Source: Cyclospora cayetanensis (taxonomy: Eukaryota; Apicomplexa; Conoidasida; Eucoccidiorida; Eimeriidae). Taken from it: DNA of 56,280 nucleotides. Below, piece by piece: positions 22,013-33,358 of the stretch. The notes beneath the pieces were generated by a model. That model was not told the DNA's origin and made no database searches. It saw only the letters and a list, made by a program, of their open reading frames with translations. The DNA is taken from the NCBI RefSeq assembly GCF_002999335.1, contig NW_020312171.1:1-56280 (forward strand), given 5' to 3'. How positions within the stretch are numbered: the first letter of the stretch is position 1; the number at the start of each line of letters is the position of its first letter. The translations under genes were made by a program, and so were the position numbers.

Positions 22013-25000
22013 TCGGCAGAGAGAGGGGGCCCTTAAGGGCTGTAGCATGAGGAGAGGAAGTCTCAAATGGGCTTTTTCCCGAATTACACATTCCCTTTCT
22101 CGGAGGGAGGCCCCTCTAGCGCCTGCCGAGAGGGGGGGCCTTGCAAAGGCATGCGGGGGATGAAAAAAAAGGTTTACGACTTGTGCAGTGTGCATGCGGA
22201 CTCGTCAGCCCCGAGTACCAGAAACGGTTTGGCTTGAGGATGAGGGCTTCTTCGATATTGACAGTGTCTGTGAGCGTTGGAATTCTCCAGAAAAGGCTGC
22301 ATTATGAGCGGTTGCTCTTACTGGAAGGGCCAGAAATGCAGCTGCTGGAATGAGATGGATTTCCAAGCCTGTTTGCTGCCTTGCCTTGGAGGGTATGCCG
22401 AATGTATGTGCGGCTCGAAGCCGTTTATTGTCGCTCGGTTGCCTCCAATGAGGGCTTCTGGAATGCCACCGTGTCCGCGTCTAGTGCCTGGCAGAATTTG
22501 GTGGTTCTTCAGCTTTGCTGATTAGGGACTGACGAGGTTGCGCGGTAGTTATTCCGGCGAGGTGTACTGACAGCCGGTTTCTTGAAAAACCACAAACGGT
22601 TCACGGGCCTCGACTCGCCTGTTGTGTGGGTTGAATGCCTTCCAGAATGTATACATCTATACATATACATATATATATGAACACCCCTTTGCGTATGTGC
22701 CTCATGTGCCTCCGTAGGTGCCCTACCCTACCTGTGTGATTTCACGACGATGCTTTGGGTATACTAATGAAGTATGTAAATGGAGTGAACGCTCAACTTT
22801 GGATGTATTTCTTAGCCCTTCAGGAGTAGATGCATGCCGGTGCCTGCATGTACATACGTGTGCCCGCGAAGCTTTTCAATGTTTGCAATATGTGGACGTA
22901 TCCGTTGGGGGGCCCCACGGCTGTCTTCTGTCTTTTCACAGTGTTGACAGAGCCCCTGGGAAACCCACACCATGTATAGTGTTGCCGCTGTGTTGAGGTA
23001 TACATACATACGTTTATGCATCTGACTAGCACAGTACAACTGCCTCACGTTTTCTTTCATGCCATCGGAACTTGCCACGTAGCTTGGAGTGCGCACTTAC
23101 AGTACAAGTAGTGCCAATCCCATGCTGATCGCACCGCAACCGTTAATAGCAAACGGCATACACGCATGCGTCTCTTCTGAGTTTATGCTTGTCAAAGGTT
23201 AGCTGCGTCCTTAGCTAATTGTCTAGACGGCAGCCAACTCATGTTTAGAGTGCCCCTCAGCATACGGGGGTTAGAACTAAGTTAGACGCTAACACTGGAC
23301 ACCAAGGCGATAGGCTTGCCTCCACACGTGTCCAATTTCTGAAATCAAGGGTTTCCATACGCTTCGCAGAGTCACTTTACATGCTCTATGAGCGATTATT
23401 GCGCATCTGCTTTTGCCAGTGGGGTCAACCCCGAGCATATTCAAGGGACTCTTTTCGCATAGGAATCTGACGCATAAAGTCTGTTTGTCAGCCCTCTCCC
23501 TCAGGCCCTCATTCCCCGGGCGGTGGAGCAGAGCAACCACAGGCTGTTGTGCGAATTCAGGATTCAAGGCGTCAGGTATTCATAAAACGCATTACTGGAG
23601 TGAAAAGAGGCTGTCTGCAGTACACGTAATGCGCGGCTGCACGACCTCGTGTGTATACAGAGGCAGGAGCCGACATGTCCTTGTCATGGGGCACAATGCA
23701 AAGATCCCCCAAAACGTAGCGAAGGCATTCAGCTGCGCCTGATAATTAAGGCGCGCTGCGGGTTTCGCCTCTACCAAAGCCCAAAGTGCCCGCCTCTTCA
23801 ATGAGACCTCTTGCAGGCCTCCATTCAAAGCCTTCGTAGGGAGACACTTTAAAGTTCAGACTCGGTGCCAACATGTTGGAAAGAAAATGAAGCTTTTCAC
23901 ATGATCTCCTCTCCTTTATTCCCCTTACACTGCCCCTCAGAGTGCCGACACGAGGCAAAAGGGACAGCCGGGGTGTATGTAGCTGCACGCCCTAAGCAGT
24001 GGGGCCATTCAGAGCAGGTGGCACGTTGCGTGGAGCCCCCTTGCACACACCCATGCGCCAACTTCTCTCCAGCTTCTAGTACCTTGGAGTTAGAAACTTG
24101 AGCGAACATGCGAACCAATGGTCCTCCCTTCTACTTATTCTCAACGAAAAGCTAGTTTAGGGCAAAGGATCTACGCGCAGCGCAACACCCTATACTTAGG
24201 CTCGAGTACCTCCTTCATGAAGAGCCTCCCCTGAGTTATTTGCATGGTGTGGAGTGTACACGCCCCTAGTGTAGCCTCATCTTGGCACCCCCGTTAAGCT
24301 GAGAGTTCGTAAGGGGTTTTGGCGCGGTGTTCAAACATTGCGAGGTCACTCGTCTGCGCAGATCCTGAAAGTTTCTGCCAGAGGGAAAATCATGAGAATT
24401 CCATAGCACAGAGCATACTGCTGTTCCTGAGGGGCAAGACCTCCAAGAAGCGCCGTCCTAAAATGCAGGTTTTTGTTGCCCTCAACGACCTTGGTGGTCC
24501 GACGCACCCTAAGTACACCGTGGTGTTCGTACACTCCAAGAATGTATGCTTTTCCTTGTTTTCGCGAAAAAGTGCCTCTCTCGACTTCTTTCAGTCATCA
24601 AAGTCGTCTTATCTACCATTTTAAGGGTCAACTTGAGCCTGCTTCTTCTTCTTGAACGGCTGCCTCTGGCTATTTCTTCCGCGTGCAGGCGCTCCTGCTG
24701 CATGCAAAACCAGCGGCACTGCTAGGGGACTGCTCGCCCAGCTTCTGCAATATTTCTACCATAAATTCGCCTGCTATCATTGTGCGTTATCATCCAAACA
24801 GCAGACACACCCGGCCGTGAACTTTTGCTCATCAGGGCATAGACTTGGAGCCCTGGGCTGCGTAGCTTCTGTCGCCGCTATCCAGGAGGCCATATGGCCT
24901 CCTTTCACGATTTACAGAGAGGCATCCGGCGCACCGTACCGAGGCACATAGGGGCTTCCAAGGCTTGGCGCACTGCCCAGGAGAGCTGGACGGCAGTTTC

Positions 25001-25900
25001 CCTGGCTGTACCTTAGCCAGGATCAGAACACAAGCGCTGACGGCGGCGTACGCAGCTAGTGCAGCAGGACCGTGAAGGCAGGGGAAGTGCAGTAGCTTTA
25101 CTGAGAGCTGCGGCACTCCTCGAGGTTTGTCTACGGGATCGCGAGAGAGGACGGTGATGGCTTGGTCCTCCGACCCTTAATCGCCAGTTTGGCAGCATCA
25201 GGGTCTGCTGCTGCTGCAACCCCTGCTTGCTTCCTTCAGGACGAGTATGGCCACCCTCAGTTGGAGTAGAGGTATGCCGTTTCCCTCTTCTTTGGTCCCC
25301 TTTGTTTCTTCTAGGGAAAAGGGGGGCGCCTGTCTTCTTGCAGGCCTTACCCAAAACTCTGTATGGCCTACCAGGCATCTTCCCTGCGTACTATATTTTA
25401 TGAATGCGAGAAGTATCTGGCTGCTCATGCTGCTGTATTTTGATCTCCGGACGAACGGACTGACGCCATGCGTTTTTTTGGGAAAAAAATCCTGCTTTTC
25501 TGCGGCACGAACTCTTGACGCTGCCGCAGTTCCTTCTGCTTCTGCTGCTGCTGTCGAAGGTAATGGAAATTGGGTAGGGTCATACCCTCCGACGTTTCTG
25601 AGAAGTGGGGGAGCCGTCGCGTTGCGAGACCAGTGGATCCGTTTAGCCCTTCTTAGCGGCAACGCGGGGGGGCCCCATGGCGCCTTCAACGACGGGAGGG
25701 CCTCCCATGAGGGCAACAGGCCCTCTGGGCACCTTCATGCAGGTGCCTGTCATGATGCTTTTGCTGTTGTTTCTACGCCGTTTGGAGTTTTTGCTGTTGC
25801 TGCTGCCTTGGCTTCCCCCGGTGTGGCCGTGCCATGCCGTCTTGTTGCGTGTAGGGAAGCGACCCCTGCGAGGCGCCCCTTGAGCTGTTTGTCTTGGACA
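22013..25900. other. Repeat-poor region, no supported gene
   Basis: After RING protein 1 there are almost 4 kb with balanced composition and hardly any triplet or dinucleotide runs. Open frames are short, on both strands, and show no recognisable domain; I saw no reverse transcriptase, integrase or transposase motifs. The last part (25.2-25.98 kb) has a long plus frame (25247-25981) with CTG-derived Ala/Leu stretches that may hold early exons of RING protein 2. Confidence 0.55.
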
Positions 25901-25935
25901 GACGGTGCTGTTGCAGCGGCTTTGCTGCCGCGTTC

Positions 25936-25949
25936 GGTGTCTGTACACC
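25936..25949 (+). promoter_or_regulatory. GGTGTCTGTACACC motif upstream of RING protein 2 exons
   Basis: Full 14-bp inverted repeat on the sense strand of the RING protein 2 gene, about 30 bp before a possible acceptor (TTGCGCAG near 25978). Confidence 0.4.
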
Positions 25950-26047
25950 CGACTGCGTGTGCGGTTCTGTTGCGCAGATGAAGTCGATGAATTCCTCAAC
26001 TGGATTTTCGTCTTCGGCCTCATCGTGCGCATTGGCGACGGCTGTCG

Positions 26048-27880
26048 TTGTTTAGCCAGGAACCTTTCTCTTTCTCCCGAATTCGCGCATTCTACTGTCT
26101 CATGGGTCTAGAGATTGGGGCTGGGGGGTTGTGCTGCATGCAGACGATGGTTTATTCGCTGTCTCGGTACTTCTCTCGACGGCATCGCCTAGCGGAATTT
26201 CAGCAACGGAACTTGGGAGAGCGGCTACCAAGAGCACATGCAAGACGGGAAGTAAGGTGGAAGCCCTAAACATCAATTGCCGCTAGCGCGCAGCTAGTTG
26301 GGGTGTTGCATGCACAATGGCTGCCTGCGTAAAATGTGCAGATGCCCCCAGATATAGAAATCAACGCAGACAGGCACCTGCAACAAGGAACCGCACGAAG
26401 CCCGTAGCAGCACAGTCAACAGCGGGTGTCTTTGTCGCGTGTACATACACTCCAGTAGTCGATAGTACATAATGCATGCTGTACTCTAGAGGGCTACATC
26501 GGCCTGTTCATGTCTTGTGCTTGGGTGCAGCCCCCAAGCTTTTTGCGGCGTATAGACACTTGGAGCCCCGCCAAGACGTATTCCTCAGTTCTAGAGGAAT
26601 ACACCCCAGCAGAGGGTAGCCAGCAGCCTGTGGGGAGACCCCCCAGAGGTGCTCCTTCACCAGGGAGGGAAGAGGTGAATCTTTGCATGCGTCTTTATGC
26701 GTCGCAGTGGATAGTGTAGAGGGTTCCTCCAGACACACACCCCTTGAGAATATCTAGGCTGTTTTCACACGTACAGATAATGGATGCGCAGGGCCTGAGA
26801 GATCGTTGCCGATGGTCATTTATACACATACGCATGCATGTATACATATATATATATATATCTCTTTATGTGTGTGTGTTTCTGGCGTGTACTACTGTTG
26901 CTTGATGGGCTTTCAGGCCACACGCGTGGTAGAGATTGAATTGGCGGAGAGACTTCCTCCATCGGCTCCTGCCGCGGAGCCGGAGAAGGAGGGCTTGGGG
27001 CGTTTTATTGAATCTGGGTGGGTGGGGTCTGTGTGTGTAGGCACGCATGCAGACTGGTCTCTAGTGCAGGAAGCGTGAAAACAGCATGTGGCGGTGGCCT
27101 TTTTTTAATCGTACATGCCTCTTTGCGATACATTTATGATGTTCAGGTGTGCAATATGCTTCGAGGAATTTAGCCCCTCGGTGTTGGTGCGGGTACTGCC
27201 CTGTAGACACATCTTCCACAGGAACTGTCTAGACACCTGGTTCCAGAGAAGCGCTGTAAGCGTTCATGAGGCAGTTCTGTGCGGTTCGCCTGATACCGAA
27301 TGATGCCCCTCCGCGTTTTTTTGCATCCGTATATGCCGTTTTGCTTCTGTGCCTACTCTGCAAAAACCCTGTGCATGCAAGTCGCTTGTTGCACGGCTGC
27401 CTTCAATGCGCACCTCCAGAGTTTCCCCCAGCCCTCCGCTGTTGTTGCCGCTGAACGTCTGCACGAACGACTCTAGCATGCCACGCCGTTCGCGATTTCT
27501 CTGTTCTTGCAACTCCATGTCTCCCTAGTGTTGCAAAGTGTGGTTTGCTTTCCTCTTGGTCGTGTGCCTTTTTGGCCGGTAGTCGCTGTTAAAATTTCTC
27601 TCTATGGCTGCCTGTGCGTCTCGCGGGCACCTTTTTTCGTATGCCTGCGACAGGTGTTTTGAAAATCACACTCTCTGCTTGCGTGTTCTCCTTTTTCACG
27701 CAGATGTGCCCTCTTTGCATGCACGACTACAGCGCCGGCCCTCCGCCATCGGCAGCCTCAGGCACAGGCGAGGGATTGTCTGCAGGAGACACCTCAGCAG
27801 AGGCCTCCCTGCCTGCGTATGATAGGCCTCTCGCCTTTCGCTTCTTTTCTTTTCCTGGAAGACTGCGACAAAACCATTAG
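26048..27880 (+). CDS. RING-H2 E3 ubiquitin ligase-like protein 2 (C-terminal exons)
   Basis: Four exons join in phase: about 26060-26251, 26917-27017, 27147-27255 and 27704-27880. The first encodes a weakly hydrophobic stretch and a basic, Arg-rich segment (YSLSRYFSRRHRLAEFQQR), compatible with a membrane anchor. The second is acidic (VVEIELAERLPPSAPAAEPE). The third and fourth give the RING-H2 finger: CAICFEEFSPSVLVRVLPC, RHIFHRNCLDTWFQRSA, MCPLCMHDYS. The RING exon is 109 nt, the same as in RING protein 1, with identical flanking phases (2 and 0), which shows the two are duplicates. The tail after the finger is short and disordered. The gene start is unresolved; upstream frames contain another hydrophobic piece (EFLNWIFVFGLIVRIGDG near 25985) that does not join cleanly. 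Confidence 0.8.
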
Positions 27881-28893
27881 CCGTGTGGCGTTGCCTACAC
27901 AAACCGGGGGAAACCGTCTTACTGTGACTTTTTTCTTGCACAAACATACTTTGATGCACATACACGCACATGCATACACACACATACACGTACACACACA
28001 CACACGTAGATGCATGTGCGCATGTATGTGTAACTCTACATATATATATATGCATGTATAGGTATGTATCTATATGTTTCTATGTGTAGCTATGTGTATG
28101 TATTCATGTATGTACTACATGTGCACAAAGATATCCTCAGAAACCTGCGCATGCATATACGTATATACTTTGCCCACCTACTTGTATGGGATACACAGCT
28201 AATCCCTTCACCCTCCATAAAGGTGTGATTCATGTAGATTGCATTTATAAATGGATGGCACATCTCTGTAGACAGGGTTGTGGGGGCTTGACAGGAATTC
28301 TCCTAGGATGTGCGCATGTATGTATGTACGTGTGTGTGTGTGCACGCTACCTACACACCCATGTTCAATGCTTGTGTAGAGAGGAATGACGGCTTTGGGA
28401 TTTATGGGGAGAGGGTGGTAGAACAGCCTCTAGTAGTGTGAAAACGGGTATGTGGACAAGTCGGCTTTGGCGAGAAAGGCTGCTCCGTGTACTTTTTGTT
28501 TGCCTGGCTTTGATTGAAAGCGCTTGTGTGGCAAGGCCAGCAAGCAGCTTCAGGCACGAGAGCACATCAACTAGACATGTAGCCTTTGCTGTCTCCGTTG
28601 TCGGCGTGTGCCTCGCCTCGGGATTTTTCCCTTTAGCGTGCCTGTGGACAGTAGTACATGTGTAGACATTCATACATATGTATATATCGATACGGTGCGC
28701 CTGTAGCGGAGGAGATGCACGCTTTTGTGAGATCGAGCAAAGCCACTGGAGGCTGTGCAGTGACGAGTGAACGCGCGGGAGAGCGACCACGAGGGACGGC
28801 AATCTCTTGCCGCGCTATCTCAGCGGTCTTCGTGTGTATGTCTGTGAGACTATTTCTCATACAGCTCCGAGAGGGAGCAGCCACAGGGGAATG

Positions 28894-28945
<52 letters not shown>

Positions 28946-29744
28946 TATATGCGGGGCACTCATCGCATCCTAGAGAAGATCTACGCATGCGCAGGATTGT
29001 TTGCTGGGAAGGGGGCAGGCACAAAGAGGCACGAGAGTTTCGGAAAAGCGCTGACGCAAAAACGGGGGCGAAGAGGCGCATGCCCTGCAGCCTGTGGAGC
29101 CTCGGCTCGCCCTGGCACGGGCACACCGATTTTTGGGGCTTTCTCTGTGTAAACGAGCAGTTGCATGCGTTTCCTTTCTTCACACATTCCACCAGGAATG
29201 GATTGTGCCATCTGTAGCTGGCAAAAGTCTCTTAATGCTCTAGGCCATATGTCAGCAGCCCCAAAGAAGCACCGGAAACAATCCGCATGCGGGTGTTTTT
29301 GTGGGCAAATAAGGCGTGCCTGAACCGACATTTCTTTTGAGCACGCTGCCCGTTTAGCACACAGGAGAGAGAATAGCGAGAGCGGAAACTGACGAGACTA
29401 AAGCGAATCGCTTTATCGTTCTCGCACTCGATATGCAGCACACACACAACGGTATTCTCCTGTCTGTGCATTGAGCATCCCTCGTCTCGGCAGTCAACTA
29501 CTGAGACTGCTGCACCGCTTTGCGGAGCAGAGAAGGAGGGGTGGGTGGGTAGGTGGATGGATGGATAGATAGATAGGCCTGCGAGGCAGTACAATGTGTT
29601 TGAGGGAGGCGCAACAAATCTTTGGATCCACGCCACTTGCCCCAACAAACGCGCGCCTTGCCGCTGAATGCATGCAGGCACCCAGGCACCGAGCCGGTCG
29701 CATTCTGTGCAAAGACGCTGCTCTGAGGCGTCGGGAGAAGACGC
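27881..29744. other. Intergenic region with microsatellites, no supported gene
   Basis: Contains CACATACA repeats (27955-28020), TATATG runs, (TA)n at about 28895-28945 and GGTG/GGAT/GATA tetranucleotides at 29537-29578. Between them are short open frames without recognisable domains. The right-hand part should include the 3' UTR of the minus-strand dehydrogenase gene. Confidence 0.6.
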
Positions 29745-32421
29745 TTACAGACCCTCATATTTGCTGAGGTTGTACTTATCCTTGTGAGCGGCGAAGTGCT
29801 TCTTGAAAGCCTCCTTCTGCTCCTCCAGAGTGTCTACTGGGTGGCTCCACACATCGGCAAAGAGGCCCTCCAAAATCGGCCACCGCTTCACCTTCTCAGC
29901 CTCTTTCATCTTTGCCAGCATGACAGTGCGCGCGTCTTTGCGCAATGCCTCGTCCTCCTGCTCACTCCACCACCCCTGTTGATCCATGTACTTACGCACA
30001 CGGGCTGCGCGCAGCAAAAGCAGTTTCGCATGCATGTACAGTTCGTCGCCGCTGCACGACATCGGGGAGAGATACGCCTGTGTCTGTGGGTTTTTATGCG
30101 GACTAGCGTCTTCGCTGCCTGTCTGTGTTTCTTCCCCTACTGCCCCACTCTGCAAGCAGAACGGACCCTTTTTCCCTCCTGCACAGCGATTGACTGAACG
30201 CTGTGTTGGATGACTTACCGATCGGGAGAATACCAGACGCATTCCACGCCTCCAGCTCCCCAGGCTGGCGATACGCTGAGCTGTCATCTGAAGTGCTGTG
30301 CTGCCCGACTCTGCAAAGCCGCACGGCAATAAGACACGCACGTGCATGTCTTGTTGGAAAACCGTCATTCCTTCACGGGTGTGCAGCAGTTAAAACGACC
30401 CGCCCTCCCCCGAAGGATCTGTTTCAAAAGCCAGCAGCAAAAGCGTCGAATCGACGCTCGCGTGTGCGCCGCGAATGAACAGCTTGAAAAAATCGTGCTG
30501 GCTAAAAGCGTTCTCGGACCTCCTCGAAAGGATTTTAACAGAATTGCCGCAAACTGACCTGTACGTCATGAATTCCATGAGAACAGGCTCTTGAGTTTCA
30601 AGAATAATGTCGCGCGCAGCTTTGGTGGCAAGGTAAGAGGCAAAGAGATCGTTGCCGTCCACTCGGATGGTGCGCATGCCATAGGAGATGCCTCGAATTG
30701 CAATACCATCGCCAGCGTACTGGTCCTTCACGGGGGTGGAAATGGCATAGCTGCGTGAAACAACATACTCCAAAAATCCTGTCATCAGCAGCCAAAGACG
30801 CTTCGTTGTGTTTGTAATGCGCGCCGTTTGGCACATTTCCCGGGGAAGACGCCACTGGGCAGCAGCACTAAGTAGCAGATTCGCTACGATGCTGCTATAA
30901 ACATACATGTATATAGATACATATGTATGTGTATAAATAGAAAGGCATATATATATAAATGCATCTATGTATGTCTACGTATATACATGATTAGATATGT
31001 ATACATACATATATATATATATATATGTATATATGCATGTATATGTATATATATGTATAGAGATACAGAGATGTCGGAAAGATGAGACTAACGGGGCAGC
31101 AAAAGAGAAACACTGCCCCTTGAGTCGCATGGATGCATGCATTTATGGGGAAAAGCTTCAAGGCAAGCATCCCTTTCCCCCTTCTGCTTTCTAACACCCG
31201 CGAAAACAGCCTTGTTCAAAAACACAAGAAGGATTCAAGAGCTCCACCAGCTACACATACCCGTTATTTCTGCAGACAAGCAGCGTGTTGCCCTTCAAGG
31301 TTGCAGCAAAGTTGGCGGCAGCATGGAAATCACCCTCGCTTGCAGCTCCTACATCGAGAAATAACACGCACACAGACTGGACATACACCCCGTTGTCTAA
31401 CCACCCCGCGAACCTCCCCCGATGAACCTGATTCTCTGAAGAGGCATAAAAGCACCCTATACACCCTATTGGGGTAGACCTCAGAAACGCTTAAGGCCGA
31501 ATTCTCACCTTCCCCGAAGAATCCAACGGAAATTCGCTTTTCATTCCCGAGGCGAAACGCGTATCCCGCCCCCATGCTGTGAGGCACCTGAAATGCATGT
31601 GAATAGATATGGATAGACGTGTACATGCACATAATATACATGTATACATGAATATATATACATTTTAAGCACACATTTACATATATACACATATCTACAT
31701 GCATGTGTATACACATGCATACAAATACACATACACACACATCCACATACACATGTACATACATACACAGCTACATACATACACAGCTACATCCATACAA
31801 ATACACATGCATACACATACACATACATACACATATACATACGTAGACATCTACATACATACAAATTCACATACACACACATACAAATTCACATACACAC
31901 ACATACAAATACACATACATACACAGATACGTACGTACAAATACACATACATACAAATACACAGACATACTCATATCCATACATACACACATACACGCAT
32001 TCATATATACATCTTGCGCAACCCCTTAGACACAGACAGGGGCATACGAGGCTGTTCCGGTGCGAAACATCCGCCTAGCCAAACAGGCAAAGTGTACAGC
32101 GGTATGAGCGCTGCTGACAACTACACAAGACTCCACGATGGGGGAAGGCAAGCAGCAACAAACGCCACACAAACAGCGGACTGACTTGAGTGGTGAGAGG
32201 CGTGCAGATGGTGTGCAGTCCGATCTTCTGCTTCGAGTAAGAGATAGGCATCTGCCTTCCCTTGCCTTCATCATGCTTGGTGCTAAGCAACTGGCCAAGA
32301 GTGTCTTCAAGTGTAAAGCCCTTCATCATCAGCACACCCAACTCCCTACAGCAACACCAAATCACAAACGCGAAAAGCCGTTGAGAATGTGCAGAAAGCA
32401 AGGCACGAGAACCGCAAGAAA

Positions 32422-32463
<42 letters not shown>

Positions 32464-33358
32464 ATACGCACACGTATACACACACACACACATACACTCA
32501 CATATATATGTATATATATATACATGGGCATATCTACATCTCGCATGCACACATAGATGGGCACACAGATTGCACACACGCACTCATGGACTCCCATGGC
32601 TATATATGACTAGCAAGCACAACAGCCATCCCTTCATCGATCCTTGATCCTTTGGACCTGTATTGCAAGAAGATATGATCTTCGGGCATGAGGGCTTTGC
32701 CGATGCCAGCCTGAGTGGCTTCCTCTCCTTGGTTTTGAATGTAGAAGGAGAAACGACCTGAGGCAGGAGCGGCAGACTTTACAGCGTTGACTGGGAGTTT
32801 TTTCTGCATCTTGCAGCAGCATGAGACAAGCCACACATGAGGCGGGAGGCCCTACACAACTGGCGAGCCAGTGTTGAGCAGCCGGAATGCGTGGCAGCAG
32901 CAAGATCAACTCGCTCTTGTCTTACCCTGCCTTTGCACGTTGTAAAGCATATTATCCCATACGCTGAGGCGCACCATGAACTTGTACATGTCGATCGTTT
33001 CCTCCTTGGAGAAGGGATTTTCCCAGCCCTGCTCGAGATGACCCTCCGGAGTAAGAATGCGGAAAATAGGGATGACGGGAGTCTCTTTGTTGATGTTCAG
33101 TTCCGTGGTAAACTCCGTGTGGATGAGACCCTCATGATACACCTGCGTCTTTGAGGAGGTGCCCGCATAGCGCCGCTGGAGGGAGGGGCATAGAAAGCCC
33201 CCAGACACCCCCGGAAAGATCCCCGTCGTGCGATTTCTGGGAATCAGCGGAGTGCAGATGCCTGCAGACTCCCTGCTTCCCCAGTGTAGAGCAGCCGCGC
33301 GCTGACGGAGGGGCGAGAGGGCCTCCCGGACGGCTGTCAGAGAGAGGCTGAGCGTCAT
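29745..33358 (-). CDS. BCKDHA: Branched-chain 2-oxoacid dehydrogenase E1 component, alpha subunit
   Basis: ThDP-dependent decarboxylase subunit of the mitochondrial BCKDH complex. In Toxoplasma and Plasmodium this complex takes over conversion of pyruvate to acetyl-CoA, because PDH is in the apicoplast. Eight exons (33358-32926, 32757-32658, 32345-32186, 31587-31509, 31348-31261, 30750-30559, 30310-30219, 30004-29745) join in phase into 467 residues. The ATG at 33358 opens an Arg/Ser/Leu-rich, acid-free leader typical of mitochondrial import. Landmarks: SFYIQNQGEEATQAG, GKGRQMPISYSKQK, the ThDP/Mg motif FFGEG then VCRNNGYAIS, RVDGNDLFASYLATKAAR, the phospho-loop GQHSTSDDSSAYR and the C-terminal QQGWWSEQEDEALRK. 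Length and order match the family, and all catalytic motifs are present. Donors GTCCAA (exon 2) and GTCAGT (exons 3 and 6) are less usual. Long CATA-type repeats fill several introns. Confidence 0.96.
30905..31070. repeat. TATG/TATA microsatellite in BCKDH E1 alpha intron 5
   Basis: ATATGTATG and TATATATA units between the exon ending at 31261 and the exon starting at 30750. Confidence 0.85.
31610..32012. repeat. CATACA/ACACATACA microsatellite block in BCKDH E1 alpha intron 3
   Basis: About 400 bp of CATACATACACACATAC-type units fill the intron from 32185 to 31588. A (TA)n/(CACATA)n block at about 32420-32530 fills intron 2 in the same way. Confidence 0.88.

Noticed and set aside
22013..25900. 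Gene-less stretch considered as a retroelement
   Set aside because: No long terminal repeats, reverse transcriptase, integrase or RNase H motifs were seen in any frame; the longest frames are about 100 residues.
31699..32184. Thr/His/Tyr-rich plus frame, and many similar frames over CATA and CACA repeats
   Set aside because: They are translations of microsatellites lying inside introns fixed by the flanking conserved exons.
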